From Acetivibrio sp964466645 (GTDB lineage: Bacteria > Bacillota > Clostridia > Acetivibrionales > Acetivibrionaceae): 7,884 nucleotides of DNA. The stretch covers positions 1-7,884 of the forward strand of contig CAYXPB010000248.1 of NCBI GenBank assembly GCA_964466645.1, in the 5' to 3' direction. Every line of letters starts with the position of its first letter. Positions within the stretch are counted from its first letter, which is position 1. A program made the translations under genes and the position numbers. The notes below the pieces were generated by a model. That model saw only the letters and a program-made list of their open reading frames with translations. It was not told the origin of the DNA and searched no databases. Shown in pieces: positions 1-5,693 of the stretch.

Positions 1-129
1 GTGCTGTTTTTTGTTTTGTGCAGGAGGTTCAATACTTAAGGATAATATTATTTTGAAATTTTATTTAAAATTAAAGCGAATGGATATTATTTTGGATAAT
101 TTTTGGTTTTAGTAGTGAAAAACAGAATT

Positions 130-138
130 TGTTATGAT
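130..138 (+). promoter_or_regulatory. possible extended -10 element for the membrane protein gene
   Basis: TGTTATGAT reads as TG-N plus a TATGAT -10 hexamer, about 70 bases before the TTG start at 209. No convincing -35 hexamer lies at the right distance, so this is weak. Nothing else is supported in positions 1-187. The first 39 bases form an open frame ending in TAA at 37-39 that could be the tail of a gene outside the window, but it is too short to judge. Confidence 0.25.
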
Positions 139-208
139 ATTATGAAAAAAGCAAATATCTATCTATTTCTATTCAATTATTTAATAATTGTACCAGGAGG
201 TGAATAAA

Positions 209-538
209 TTGCTTGAAATAATTATTTTATGGTATATATCTAAAAAAAATTCAAGGATAGCTAAAGAAAAAGGATACAGTGGTATTGGGTTTATTTTACT
301 GACAATATTTTTGTGGTTCTCTTTCGAAATTTTCGGATTGATACTAGGAGCTATTATATTAGGAGATTCCCTTGTTATGTACGGTATAGGCATTTTATCT
401 GCTGGAGTTGGGGGGGTGATATCACATATTATAGTAAAAAGCCTGAAAAACAAGAACGGATCCATAGAAAACCTAATAAACGATAAAAATGAAAGTTATA
501 CAGAGTACTCGGAATTTGATAATGAAAATCGCCAATGA
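209..538 (+). CDS. small uncharacterised membrane protein
   Basis: The protein has 109 residues when started at the TTG at 209. That start is chosen because AGGAGGTG at 195-202 sits six bases before it; an upstream in-frame TTG at 188 has no ribosome binding site. The N-terminus is a short hydrophobic stretch followed by a basic patch (KKNSRIAKEKGYS, residues 12-24). A long hydrophobic segment follows at about 26-51 with an internal FLWFSFE, then a glycine-rich second one at about 55-76. The tail from residue 77 is charged and rich in Asn, Glu and Ser, probably cytoplasmic. The layout resembles small uncharacterised bacterial membrane proteins with a basic N-terminal segment and a Trp-Phe-x-x-Glu-rich first membrane helix; this is from memory and no function is known. 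It is the only intact gene in the first 1.8 kb and has no co-directional partner. Confidence 0.7.
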   Translation: MLEIIILWYISKKNSRIAKEKGYSGIGFILLTIFLWFSFEIFGLILGAIILGDSLVMYGIGILSAGVGGVISHIIVKSLKNKNGSIENLINDKNESYTEYSEFDNENRQ

Positions 539-641
539 AATAAGAGTTCCGTAATTAAAAATAGCAAGTGTACTATATTTCAACATAAGTGATTTCCTGC
601 GTAAGATTAATTTATAAAGTAAGTTTATTCCGGGAGTATTT

Positions 642-682
642 CAAAATGTTGAGATGGCATTTATAACCATCTCAACATTTTG
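642..682. terminator. perfect 16-bp hairpin, probable bidirectional terminator
   Basis: The arms 642-657 (CAAAATGTTGAGATGG) and 667-682 are exact inverted repeats around a nine-base loop (658-666). Each strand reads AAAA at the 5' foot and TTTT at the 3' foot, typical of terminators that serve both directions. It lies 104 bases after the membrane protein gene and covers the last codons of the beta-propeller remnant frame on the other strand. It could instead be the end of a small mobile repeat. Confidence 0.5.
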
Positions 683-993
683 TTAAAAAGAATGTATATG
701 CTTATGTTATAAACATACGCTCCCTGATATACAAATTCTCCATATGAACAAAATGAACCGCCCCATGCCCCTTCGTGATTTTCAGCAACTGTTATCGGGA
801 ATGCCGTAAGTCCTAAGCCTTTCATAAACATACGCGCCTTGTGATTTCTTAAAAGTTCAGAATCAGTTCCCCTGTTTCCGATAATTTCAACAAATTTCTC
901 CTTTGGATTTTTGACATCGGTAACATCAAAAATTGCTATTTTAATTCCCTGATACCAGGACAATGGGAAAATGAGAATAATTTCGTTTGTAGA
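661..993 (-). pseudogene. remnant of a secreted C-terminal beta-propeller (WD40-like) protein
   Basis: The frame is physically open from 1059 to 661 on the minus strand, but only about 990-703 looks like real protein. That part contains WYQGIKIAIFDVTDVKNPKE, then GNRGTDSELLRNHKA, AFPITVAEN and FVYQGAYVYNI in order. This is the signature order I recognise from the large secreted Beta_propel family (PF09826, proteins of roughly 600-700 residues). About 95 residues remain, so the signal peptide and most of the propeller are gone. Residues before WYQG lie antisense to conserved coupling-protein sequence and are probably accidental. The last codons fall in the hairpin at 642-682, so the natural C-terminus is also lost. 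No ribosome binding site precedes the frame. The family call is from memory of the motif, not a search. Confidence 0.6.
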
Positions 994-1667
994 AGCTGAA
1001 GAAATTATCACATAAAAGTGATTTTCAGCTACAAGATATTGGACAGAAAAAGCAAGCACTCTTTATTATCCTGCCTGATGAGAAAACCACTTTTTATCCA
1101 GTGGCATCCCTTATTGTTTCACAGCAGTATGAGTTGCTTGCCAATCTAGCAAATACAAGAGGAGGTCGATTAATACAAAGGGTTAATTTTATGTTAGATG
1201 AGTTTGGAAATTTTACAACCATCACTGACTTTACAAATAAGTTGATAGTTGGAGGTGGAAGAGGAATGAGGTTCAATTTATTTATCCAATCATTTTCACA
1301 ACTAAAAGAAAAGTATAATGAAAACACTTCAGACACCATAAAAGCCAACTGCCAAACGTGGGTGTATTTACAGGCAGATGACATGGATACTTTGCGAGAA
1401 ATATCAGAAAAGCTGGGAACTTATAATGTTTCAAGTTATCAGTTATCTGCCAATCACGGAAAGTATTCTACTCCGTCAAGTTCTCATAGTATAACCTTGG
1501 TGATAAGGAATATAATCGAAAATTAAGGGAGGAGCGAGAGAAAAAGAGACCAATTATTACTGACACCAATAAGGAGATCGTATTGTGGAATATCTGGATT
1601 TACTATCAGAAAGATATAATACGAAAAATGCAACAACAAGCAGTACATAAGGTTCATCGAAGAAGTG
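993..1667 (+). pseudogene. remnant of VirD4/TraG-type conjugation coupling protein
   Basis: Coupling proteins are membrane ATPases that bring DNA to a type IV secretion channel. After a TAG at 990-992 the frame reads DFQLQDIGQKKQALFIILPD, then EKTTFYPVASLIVSQQYELL, the Walker-B-like MLDEFGNF (about 1191-1214) and FIQSFSQLKEKY. It continues with QTWVYLQADDMDTLREISEKLG and SSSHS, then runs out at TAA 1524-1526. Walker A and the N-terminal half are absent. From about 1490 a different frame continues as LGDKEYNRKLREEREKKRP and LWNIWIYYQKDI, which I take to be the natural C-terminus of the same protein. Both a frameshift and loss of some tens of residues therefore lie near 1490-1500. It is a dead relic of an integrative conjugative element of the Firmicutes type; no relaxase, VirB4 or integrase is present here. 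Confidence 0.72.
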
Positions 1668-1736
1668 CTTCAGTATCATCTTACTGCCAAAACACATGTG
1701 GAATGCGTAGTATTGATAACAAGGTTGGAAGAGTGA
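1650..1736 (+). pseudogene. short remnant, possibly a methyltransferase C-terminus
   Basis: A third reading frame gives RFIEEVLQYHL followed by TAKTHVECVVLITRLEE and a TGA at 1734-1736. The HVECVVL segment resembles the C-terminal HVE(T/S)V-x-L motif of TrmA/RlmD-type RNA methyltransferases. Only about 28 residues can be read and there is no start or ribosome binding site, so the identification is weak. It may be debris beside the coupling-protein remnant. Confidence 0.22.
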
Positions 1737-1861
1737 GGGTATAGAGAGCCCAGTATATAAGCCGTTTGTGTGTTTTTACATTTAAAAACTAGGGGGATGG
1801 AAAATGTGTTTTTTTTGCCCCCTGCCCATAAATAATTCGTTTTTGTAATGACATTGTAAAG

Positions 1862-1877
1862 CGTTTGCGTACAAACG
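1862..1877. promoter_or_regulatory. operator-like palindrome of the toxin-antitoxin operon
   Basis: CGTTTG and CAAACG (6-bp arms, four-base centre) lie directly upstream of the -35 hexamer at 1879. RelB/DinJ antitoxins usually repress their own operon by binding palindromes at the promoter, so this is the natural candidate operator. Binding is inferred, not shown. Confidence 0.45.
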
Positions 1878-1878
1878 A

Positions 1879-1907
1879 TTGACGAATTGCATATGATGCT
1901 TTATAAT
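1879..1907 (+). promoter_or_regulatory. sigma-A promoter of the dinJ-yafQ operon
   Basis: TTGACG at 1879-1884 and a perfect TATAAT at 1902-1907 are separated by exactly 17 bases. The -10 ends 25 bases before the antitoxin start, giving a very short leader. This is the clearest promoter in the window. Confidence 0.85.
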
Positions 1908-1932
1908 ATAATTAATGAAAGGAGCTGATACC

Positions 1933-2202
1933 ATGGCTAATACAACCAATTTAAACATTCGTGTGGATGAGGAAGTAAAACGCAAAGCTGAAGCCATATT
2001 TAACGAGCTTGGTCTTAATATGTCTACTGCTATGAATATGTTTTTACGTTACTCCATTCGATACGGCGGCATTCCTTTTGACCTTCGTATCGATGTGCCC
2101 AATGAAGAAACACAAGCGGCAATCAATGATGTCAACAACAATCGCAACATGAGCAAAACCTTTGACAGTGTTAATGCCTTAATGGAGGATCTAAATACTT
2201 AA
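1933..2202 (+). CDS. dinJ: RelB/DinJ family antitoxin
   Basis: The product has 89 residues from the ATG at 1933. An in-frame ATG at 1915 overlaps the ribosome binding site AAAGGAG (1918-1924), so the later start is preferred, eight bases after it. The N-terminus TNLNIRVDEEVKRKAEAIF (residues 4-22) is the DNA-binding ribbon of the ribbon-helix-helix fold. GLNMSTAMNMFLRYSIRYGG (33-52) is the second helix region, with the motif typical of DinJ. The acidic, flexible C-terminus (about 60-89) would wrap and neutralise the toxin. Length fits the family (about 85-95). The protein probably represses its own promoter at 1862-1907, with the toxin as co-repressor. The GGAGG serving the toxin lies within its last codons, so the two are translationally coupled. 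Confidence 0.92.
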   Translation: MANTTNLNIRVDEEVKRKAEAIFNELGLNMSTAMNMFLRYSIRYGGIPFDLRIDVPNEETQAAINDVNNNRNMSKTFDSVNALMEDLNT

Positions 2203-2467
2203 AATCAGATACTCCAGCAGGTTTAAAAAAGACTTCAAAACAGTTGTAAAGCGTGGTTATGATATCCACCTTCTTGGAGAAGTGCTTAATATCTTGGTTC
2301 AGGAGAACCCACTACCTCAAAAATATCTTGACCATCCGCTTGCTGGTAATTATGCCGGGCATCGTGAATGTCACATCACACCTGACTGGCTACTCATATA
2401 TAAAATTGAAAAAGACATTTTAACATTGTCCTTAACACGTACAGGAACTCACAGCGATTTGTTTTAA
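2195..2467 (+). CDS. yafQ: YafQ family mRNA-interferase toxin, AUA in place of start codon
   Basis: YafQ toxins are ribosome-associated endoribonucleases that cut mRNA and stop growth. The reading frame aligned with the family begins at 2195 (I/M-LKIRYSSRFKKDF) and gives 90 residues, the usual YafQ size. It overlaps the antitoxin stop by eight bases, and GGAGG at 2184-2188 is six bases upstream. That spacing is ideal, but the codon is ATA, not ATG. The first normal alternative start is GTG at 2282, which would remove 29 residues of the fold and has no obvious ribosome binding site. The residues matching the E. coli YafQ active site are all kept: DHPL His47, ECH His60, PDW Asp64, TGTH His86 and the final Phe90. 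The gene is therefore either silenced by a single G-to-A change at 2197 or translated weakly from AUA. The terminator at 2483-2514 closes the operon. Confidence 0.85.
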   Translation: MLKIRYSSRFKKDFKTVVKRGYDIHLLGEVLNILVQENPLPQKYLDHPLAGNYAGHRECHITPDWLLIYKIEKDILTLSLTRTGTHSDLF

Positions 2468-2482
2468 CCAAATGAAATAACT

Positions 2483-2514
2483 CCGTTCGGTATTCTCACC
2501 GAGCGGTTTTTTTT
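2483..2514 (+). terminator. rho-independent terminator of the toxin-antitoxin operon
   Basis: CCGTTCGGT (2483-2491) pairs with ACCGAGCGG (2498-2506) with one G-U pair and a six-base loop, followed by eight T (2507-2514). It lies 16 bases after the toxin stop codon. Confidence 0.92.
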
Positions 2515-2547
2515 GCCATCAACCTCCTTCTTTTGCAGTAAAACAAA

Positions 2548-2805
2548 TTAAGTTATATATGAATGATTAATGATATGTTTGTGAGGGATAGAATGTGCAA
2601 GATCTATACTGGTAGAGCTTGAATTTTTAATTCTTATTTTAGGTGTAATAGCACTTGTTGATTCTGCAGTATTAATATTAAACATTTCCACTGGTATCGA
2701 AGTATCGGCTACATTAATAGTGGATTTAATTCCTATAATGCTTGTACATTGAATTAGCATAAAACATGCTACACCAAAAGCAAGTTTTTTTAAGTATCTT
2801 TTCAT
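2548..2805 (-). pseudogene. secreted protein with truncated CBM3-like cellulose-binding module
   Basis: The frame has 85 codons. The start is supported by AAGGGGAGA just upstream (about 2811-2818 on the complementary strand). The N-terminus MKRYLKKLAFGVACFMLIQC is a signal peptide; LIQC could be a lipobox with Cys20 as lipid anchor. After about residue 35 the protein reads VEMFNINTAESTSAITPKIR and then IKNSSSTSIDL. This matches the opening strands of CBM3 modules (VEFYN..., ...INPQFKVTN..., ...SAIDLSKL in the CipA module). The expected continuation with RYYYT and FWCD is missing: after IDL the frame runs into unrelated residues and stops. CBM3 modules have about 150 residues, so roughly a fifth remains. 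The gene diverges from the dockerin gene at 3189, which fits a cellulose-degradation locus. I rate it a degraded gene rather than a functional small protein. Confidence 0.6.
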
Positions 2806-2991
2806 TTTTATCTCCCCTTATCCTTTTAATAATTTGAATCACCTTGCTTGATTTAAGTTTAAAAATAATGCTACAAGATTTTTGTCCAAATCATATCCTT
2901 TTTTTAAATTACTTGATATATGAATTGTATAATAGCACTTTAGTTTTATCTCACTGATTAACATTCTTATGTTCTCATTTTTTAGTTTTAA

Positions 2992-3038
2992 AGCTTTTTT
3001 GAAACACCAATTGAGCATTTATTTTTTTGCAATCACCT
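2992..3038. repeat. 47-bp repeat, copy A
   Basis: The segment matches 7277-7323 without gaps at 42 of 47 bases, same orientation. It includes TTTTTTGAAACACC (2995-3008), a 14-mer also present inverted at 7223-7236. In the copy at 7277 the right half holds the last codons of a minus-strand gene (VIPKK-stop); here the equivalent codons read VIAKK-stop but an in-frame stop lies just before them. Apart from the promoter and hairpin noted after it and this repeat, the 383-bp gap between the two divergent genes shows only AT-rich sequence. Confidence 0.6.
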
Positions 3039-3083
3039 AATAAAAAAAATTATTACTTTTGCAAACTTTATATATATATGTAA

Positions 3084-3092
3084 TGATATAAT
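3084..3092 (+). promoter_or_regulatory. extended -10 promoter of the LRR-dockerin gene
   Basis: TGATATAAT combines TG-N with a perfect TATAAT (3087-3092), 97 bases before the ATG. TTGCAA at 3059-3064 would be a -35 at 22 bases, too far for normal spacing, so the promoter probably relies on the extended -10. Confidence 0.5.
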
Positions 3093-3137
3093 ACTATTAG
3101 AAATTCATTGTAGATTATTTAAAATTTAAAAATATAC

Positions 3138-3154
3138 GCCTTATGTTATAAGGC
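3138..3154 (+). promoter_or_regulatory. small hairpin in the 5' untranslated region
   Basis: GCCTTAT (3138-3144) and ATAAGGC (3148-3154) form a perfect 7-bp stem with a three-base loop, 18 bases before the ribosome binding site. It lacks a T tract, so it is more likely an mRNA-stabilising or modulating structure than a terminator. Confidence 0.4.
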
Positions 3155-3188
3155 TTGTATATAAAACAAATAAAAGGGGGATTTTATA

Positions 3189-4778
3189 ATGTATAACAAA
3201 TATGTAAAGGTTTTTATGGCTTTAGTTGTAACTTCAATGCTTTTTGCTTTTTTCCCAAAAGCGATTGTTTTATCACAAGAGGAAACAGACACCATAATTG
3301 AAGTAAGTGATTCGGAGCTCAAAATAGCAATACTTAACGCAATTGGAAAACCCTATAGTAATGATATTTTGAAAAGTGATGTTTTAGGTCTTACCAAATT
3401 ACAAATAGACACTTCTTTATCATATGGTTTGATGGGCCCAAGACAAATAAAAGATATTACTCCACTAAAACATTTTACGAATCTAACTGAACTCAGAATA
3501 GTTGGAAATTTAGGTGGCAGTATAATAAAAGATGTAACCCCATTGACTGGTCTTACAAACTTAAAACATTTATCCTTGTCCTGTAATCCAATCAATAATA
3601 TAAGCCCACTGGAAAATCTTAAAAATTTGACTTACTTAGACTTATCTTGTACTAACATAAACGATATAACTTCACTGAAAAGTCTTAAAAATTTATCAAA
3701 TTTGAATTTATCAAACAATAACTTAAAGACTGTAAATCTAGATCTACTTACATATCTTCCTAATATCGAAACTCTTGATTTATCAAGTACTCAAATGGAA
3801 GATATAAGTATACTTGGTACAATTGATAGTTTAACAAATGTAGATATCTCAAATATTAAAACAAGTGATTTTTCAGCACTTAGTAGTTTAAACAACTTAA
3901 ATTCTTTGAATTTATCAAAGAATCAAATAAGTGACCTGACAGATCTTAGCAATTTAAAAAACTTAAATTCTTTGAATTTATCAAATACTCCAACAACTGA
4001 CCTGACAGCACTTAGTAATTTAGAAAACTTAAATTCTTTGGTTTTAGCAAATACTAAAATAACTAACTTAGAACCACTTGGAAAGCTTACTAATTTAAAT
4101 GAATTATCACTAGATTTTAATAATATTAGAGAAATAACACCATTAGATTCTCTTAAAAATCTAAAGAAACTAGGTTTATGTGCTAATAAAATTAATGACT
4201 TTAATCCACTTAAAAATCTTCGTAAGCTAACCTACTTGAACTTAAACAATACTGGAATAAGTGATTTAACTTCCCTAAGTGCTCTTTCAAACTTGGAAGA
4301 ATTATGTCTTTGCGCAAATAATATAGAAGAAATAAAACCATTGAGTAGGCTTTCAGCATTACATTTTTTATATCTATCAAATAATTCAATTAAAGATATA
4401 AGCCCCTTAAGTGAGCTTTCCAACTTAGAAATATTAGATATATATAGTAATCCTATAAATAATTCACAAACACCTGATGCAATTCATAAACCAGAATTAG
4501 ATTTTTCAGTAGGTAATAAAACTTATGAAGTATGGGTTATAGAAAAATCACCTATTCATTATGGAGATTTGAATGGTGATGGAAATGTAAATTCAATAGA
4601 CTTTGCGTTATTCAGAAAATATTTGCTCGGAATAATTGATACAATACCAGCTGGCGATGTTTTATATATTGCAGATTTGAATGGTGATGGAAATATAGAT
4701 TCAATAGACTTTGCATTATTTAGAAAATATTTGTTAGGAATTATAAATGTATTTCCTGTTGAAAATCATTTGAATTAA
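3189..4778 (+). CDS. secreted leucine-rich-repeat protein with C-terminal dockerin
   Basis: The product has 529 residues; AAAGGGGG at 3173-3180 precedes the ATG by eight bases. Residues 1-29 form a signal peptide, so it is exported. Residues 35-85 look like the helical cap seen before internalin-type repeats. From about 90 to 425 there are fifteen leucine-rich repeats of about 22 residues with the SDS22/internalin pattern (ITPLxxLxNLxxLxLxxNxIxD), forming a protein-binding solenoid. A linker of about 35 residues leads to the dockerin: two calcium-binding segments, DLNGDGNVNSIDFALFRKYL (from 460) and DLNGDGNIDSIDFALFRKYL (from 496), each with Asp/Asn ligands at loop positions 1, 3, 5, 9 and 12. 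Positions 10-11 are Ser-Ile in both. Dockerins bind cohesins on a scaffoldin, so this is probably a non-catalytic cellulosome component presenting an LRR surface. No catalytic domain is visible. The partner of the repeats is unknown. Confidence 0.93.
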   Translation: MYNKYVKVFMALVVTSMLFAFFPKAIVLSQEETDTIIEVSDSELKIAILNAIGKPYSNDILKSDVLGLTKLQIDTSLSYGLMGPRQIKDITPLKHFTNLTELRIVGNLGGSIIKDVTPLTGLTNLKHLSLSCNPINNISPLENLKNLTYLDLSCTNINDITSLKSLKNLSNLNLSNNNLKTVNLDLLTYLPNIETLDLSSTQMEDISILGTIDSLTNVDISNIKTSDFSALSSLNNLNSLNLSKNQISDLTDLSNLKNLNSLNLSNTPTTDLTALSNLENLNSLVLANTKITNLEPLGKLTNLNELSLDFNNIREITPLDSLKNLKKLGLCANKINDFNPLKNLRKLTYLNLNNTGISDLTSLSALSNLEELCLCANNIEEIKPLSRLSALHFLYLSNNSIKDISPLSELSNLEILDIYSNPINNSQTPDAIHKPELDFSVGNKTYEVWVIEKSPIHYGDLNGDGNVNSIDFALFRKYLLGIIDTIPAGDVLYIADLNGDGNIDSIDFALFRKYLLGIINVFPVENHLN

Positions 4779-4826
4779 GTAATTCCTACTATATAGTCAT
4801 TTTTTATTATTTTTCCAAACAAAAAA

Positions 4827-4867
4827 TCCCTTAAAGGTAAAGCGTTTGATTATTTACCTTTAAGGGA
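4827..4867 (-). terminator. 15-bp hairpin terminator, functional on the minus strand
   Basis: TCCCTTAAAGGTAAA (4827-4841) pairs exactly with 4853-4867 around an 11-base loop. Read on the minus strand it is followed by ATTTTTTG, the T tract of a rho-independent terminator, so it ends transcription of the decayed minus-strand operon at 4910-5416. On the plus strand it lies 48 bases after the LRR-dockerin gene without a following T tract, so it may only partly stop that transcript. Confidence 0.75.
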
Positions 4868-4909
4868 ATCACTATAAATTGAATTTTCAAAATCCATTGA
4901 CTTCTTTAT

Positions 4910-4987
4910 CTATTTCACTTTCTCAAGCTTAATTCCACCATTTTCACTCTTCAAATTGAACTTTATCTCATCATTTACAAATGTACC
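4910..4987 (-). pseudogene. C-terminal tail of an unidentified protein
   Basis: A minus-strand frame reads GTFVNDEIKFNLKSENGG then IKLEKVK and TAG, ending 43 bases before the terminator stem. It looks like a beta-strand-rich natural C-terminus but lies in a different frame from the eda fragment that runs into it. It is either the end of another protein fused by deletion or a frameshifted end. I do not recognise the family. Confidence 0.3.
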
Positions 4988-5197
4988 CCACTATTTGAAT
5001 ACTTTTTGTTTATTTCACTTATCAACTCACCTGCAAATCTCATTGTATAAGAAAATTCAATTGCCCTTATTCCTCCATCGATCATTGCTTCTGCTGCTTT
5101 CAAAGCCCATTTATAGTCATCAGTTCTAATTATGGCTATTATCCTATTCTCTTTAATAAGGCTAACTACCTCATCTTTTTCTTTTTTTTATAATCAT
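4985..5197 (-). pseudogene. eda: KDPG/KHG aldolase N-terminal fragment, frameshifted
   Basis: The family cleaves 2-keto-3-deoxy-6-phosphogluconate to pyruvate and glyceraldehyde-3-phosphate. The frame reads EKDEVVSLIKENRIIAIIRT, then DDYKWALKAAEAMIDGGIRA and IEFSYTMRFAGELISEINKK, matching the first strand-helix units of the TIM barrel including the Glu of the GGIRAIE motif. CGGAGTGATTTTATG gives a good start at 5197, but a run of eight A (5189-5182 on this strand) puts the ATG one base out of frame; seven A would restore it. Only about 65 of roughly 210 residues remain, and the Schiff-base lysine region is missing. The frame ends shortly after KKYSNSG, then a different frame continues at 4910-4987. 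It is a dead gene; the terminator at 4827-4867 marks its former operon end. Confidence 0.65.
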
Positions 5198-5272
5198 AAA
5201 ATCACTCCGACCAATTCAATTTTAAATCTATTCTATAACAATTTTTTCTACACTTCTATTAAATTTTTCAAT

Positions 5273-5416
5273 CTATTCAAAAAAATATTTTGCATTTTCC
5301 AGTTTTTCTGGTAGAATATAAATTGTAGAATGGTAGGATGGAAGAAGCGGTAGATTATAAAAAGTAATACAAACCTCTCTAATATGATCTTTTATGTTGT
5401 TCTCCGTTTCCATCAT
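5273..5416 (-). pseudogene. short unidentified ORF upstream of eda remnant, probably broken
   Basis: Forty-seven codons begin at tandem ATGs (5416, 5413) behind a GAGG ribosome binding site on the minus strand. They read METENNIKDHIREVCITFYN, then LPLLPSYHSTIYILPEKLEN and a TAG at 5273-5275. Beyond the TAG the same frame continues with protein-like sequence (IEKFNRSVEKIVIE) to another stop close to the eda ribosome binding site. This suggests a slightly longer gene interrupted by a nonsense change. I do not recognise it. Position and orientation make it the first gene of the decayed operon ending at 4827. Confidence 0.35.
5290..5317 (+). promoter_or_regulatory. possible promoter reading toward the aldolase
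   Basis: TTGCAT (5290-5295) and TAGAAT (5312-5317) are 16 bases apart on the plus strand. If used, the aldolase would have a leader of about 455 bases including the hairpins at 5592-5693. The sequence is AT-rich and lies antisense to a gene remnant, so this could be chance. Confidence 0.25.
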
Positions 5417-5591
5417 TACAACCTCAGTTTAAGACATTATTCAGAAGCACTTAGAATGATCTAAGGCTTTAGTGGGTGTGTCCATGTAAAAACATGCAGT
5501 GAGTATGCAGTTAATTGGCTGGCAGTTGATGCAATGTCTTTGGTAATGGCTTACTCATAAGAATTTGTTGTCAGAGTTATTCTGATGGTCT

Positions 5592-5693
5592 TTTTGTTAT
5601 AGGTTTTTAGTTATAACAAAAGCTCTAATTTTGTCTCTTTCTAACCAAGTGAAAGAGGCAAAAGCGAATGGGCGTAGATGACCTAGAGCTTTT
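5592..5693 (+). ncRNA. structured leader RNA upstream of the aldolase, class unknown
   Basis: Three strong helices can be drawn. Helix 1 pairs TTTTGTTATA (5592-5601) with 5612-5621. Helix 2 pairs AAAAGCTCTA (5618-5627) with TAGAGCTTTT (5684-5693). Helix 3, enclosed by helix 2, pairs TTTTGTCTCTTTC (5629-5641) with GAAAGAGGCAAAA (5651-5663), one G-U pair, nine-base loop. Helices 1 and 2 share bases 5618-5621, so they compete at their edge. Twenty unpaired bases (5664-5683) remain inside helix 2. The distance to the aldolase start is 86 bases, as expected for a cis-regulatory leader. It does not match the T-box, c-di-GMP, TPP, SAM, purine, fluoride, ZTP or preQ1-I patterns I know. The rest of 5417-5591 shows only weak short hairpins. 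Confidence 0.45.

Noticed and set aside
181..465. Open frame on the minus strand opposite the membrane protein
   Set aside because: It is antisense to a gene with a clear ribosome binding site, has none itself, and its composition is that of a shadow frame.
1094..1384. Minus-strand frame opposite the coupling-protein remnant
   Set aside because: Fully antisense to recognisable VirD4/TraG sequence; no start signal.
1585..1650. VEYLDLLSERYNT in another frame as a class III fructose-bisphosphatase N-terminus
   Set aside because: Only about a dozen residues are suggestive, and the better-supported coupling-protein C-terminus occupies the same bases.
1790..1826. Inverted AGGGGG / CCCCCT around a T run, as a possible terminator
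   Set aside because: Only six pairs with a loop of about 20 bases, and the T run lies inside the loop, so it does not form a terminator.
1855..1870. GTAAAGCGTTTG, also present at 4837-4848, as a catabolite-repression (cre) site
   Set aside because: The match to the cre consensus needs a shifted half-site, and the second copy lies in a terminator stem-loop, so a shared CcpA role is not supported.
1782..1997. Minus-strand frame across the toxin-antitoxin promoter
   Set aside because: It overlaps a near-consensus promoter and the antitoxin N-terminus and shows no protein-like features.
2514..2532. AAGGAGG followed by ATGGCAAAAAAAACC on the minus strand, like a gene start
   Set aside because: The frame stops after seven codons within the terminator stem, and the spacing is too short. 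Possibly a relic, but not supportable.
3353..3595. Minus-strand frame inside the LRR-dockerin gene
   Set aside because: Shadow of the repeat-encoding sequence; the same applies to the frame at 4232-4423.
5132..5314. Plus-strand hydrophobic 60-codon frame
   Set aside because: Antisense to the eda remnant; it is Phe/Ile-rich only because the minus strand is A-rich. No ribosome binding site.
5592..5693. Assignment of the leader to T-box, c-di-GMP-II or fluoride riboswitch classes
   Set aside because: The diagnostic conserved blocks I know for these classes are absent; only a short GAATGGG is reminiscent of c-di-GMP-II.
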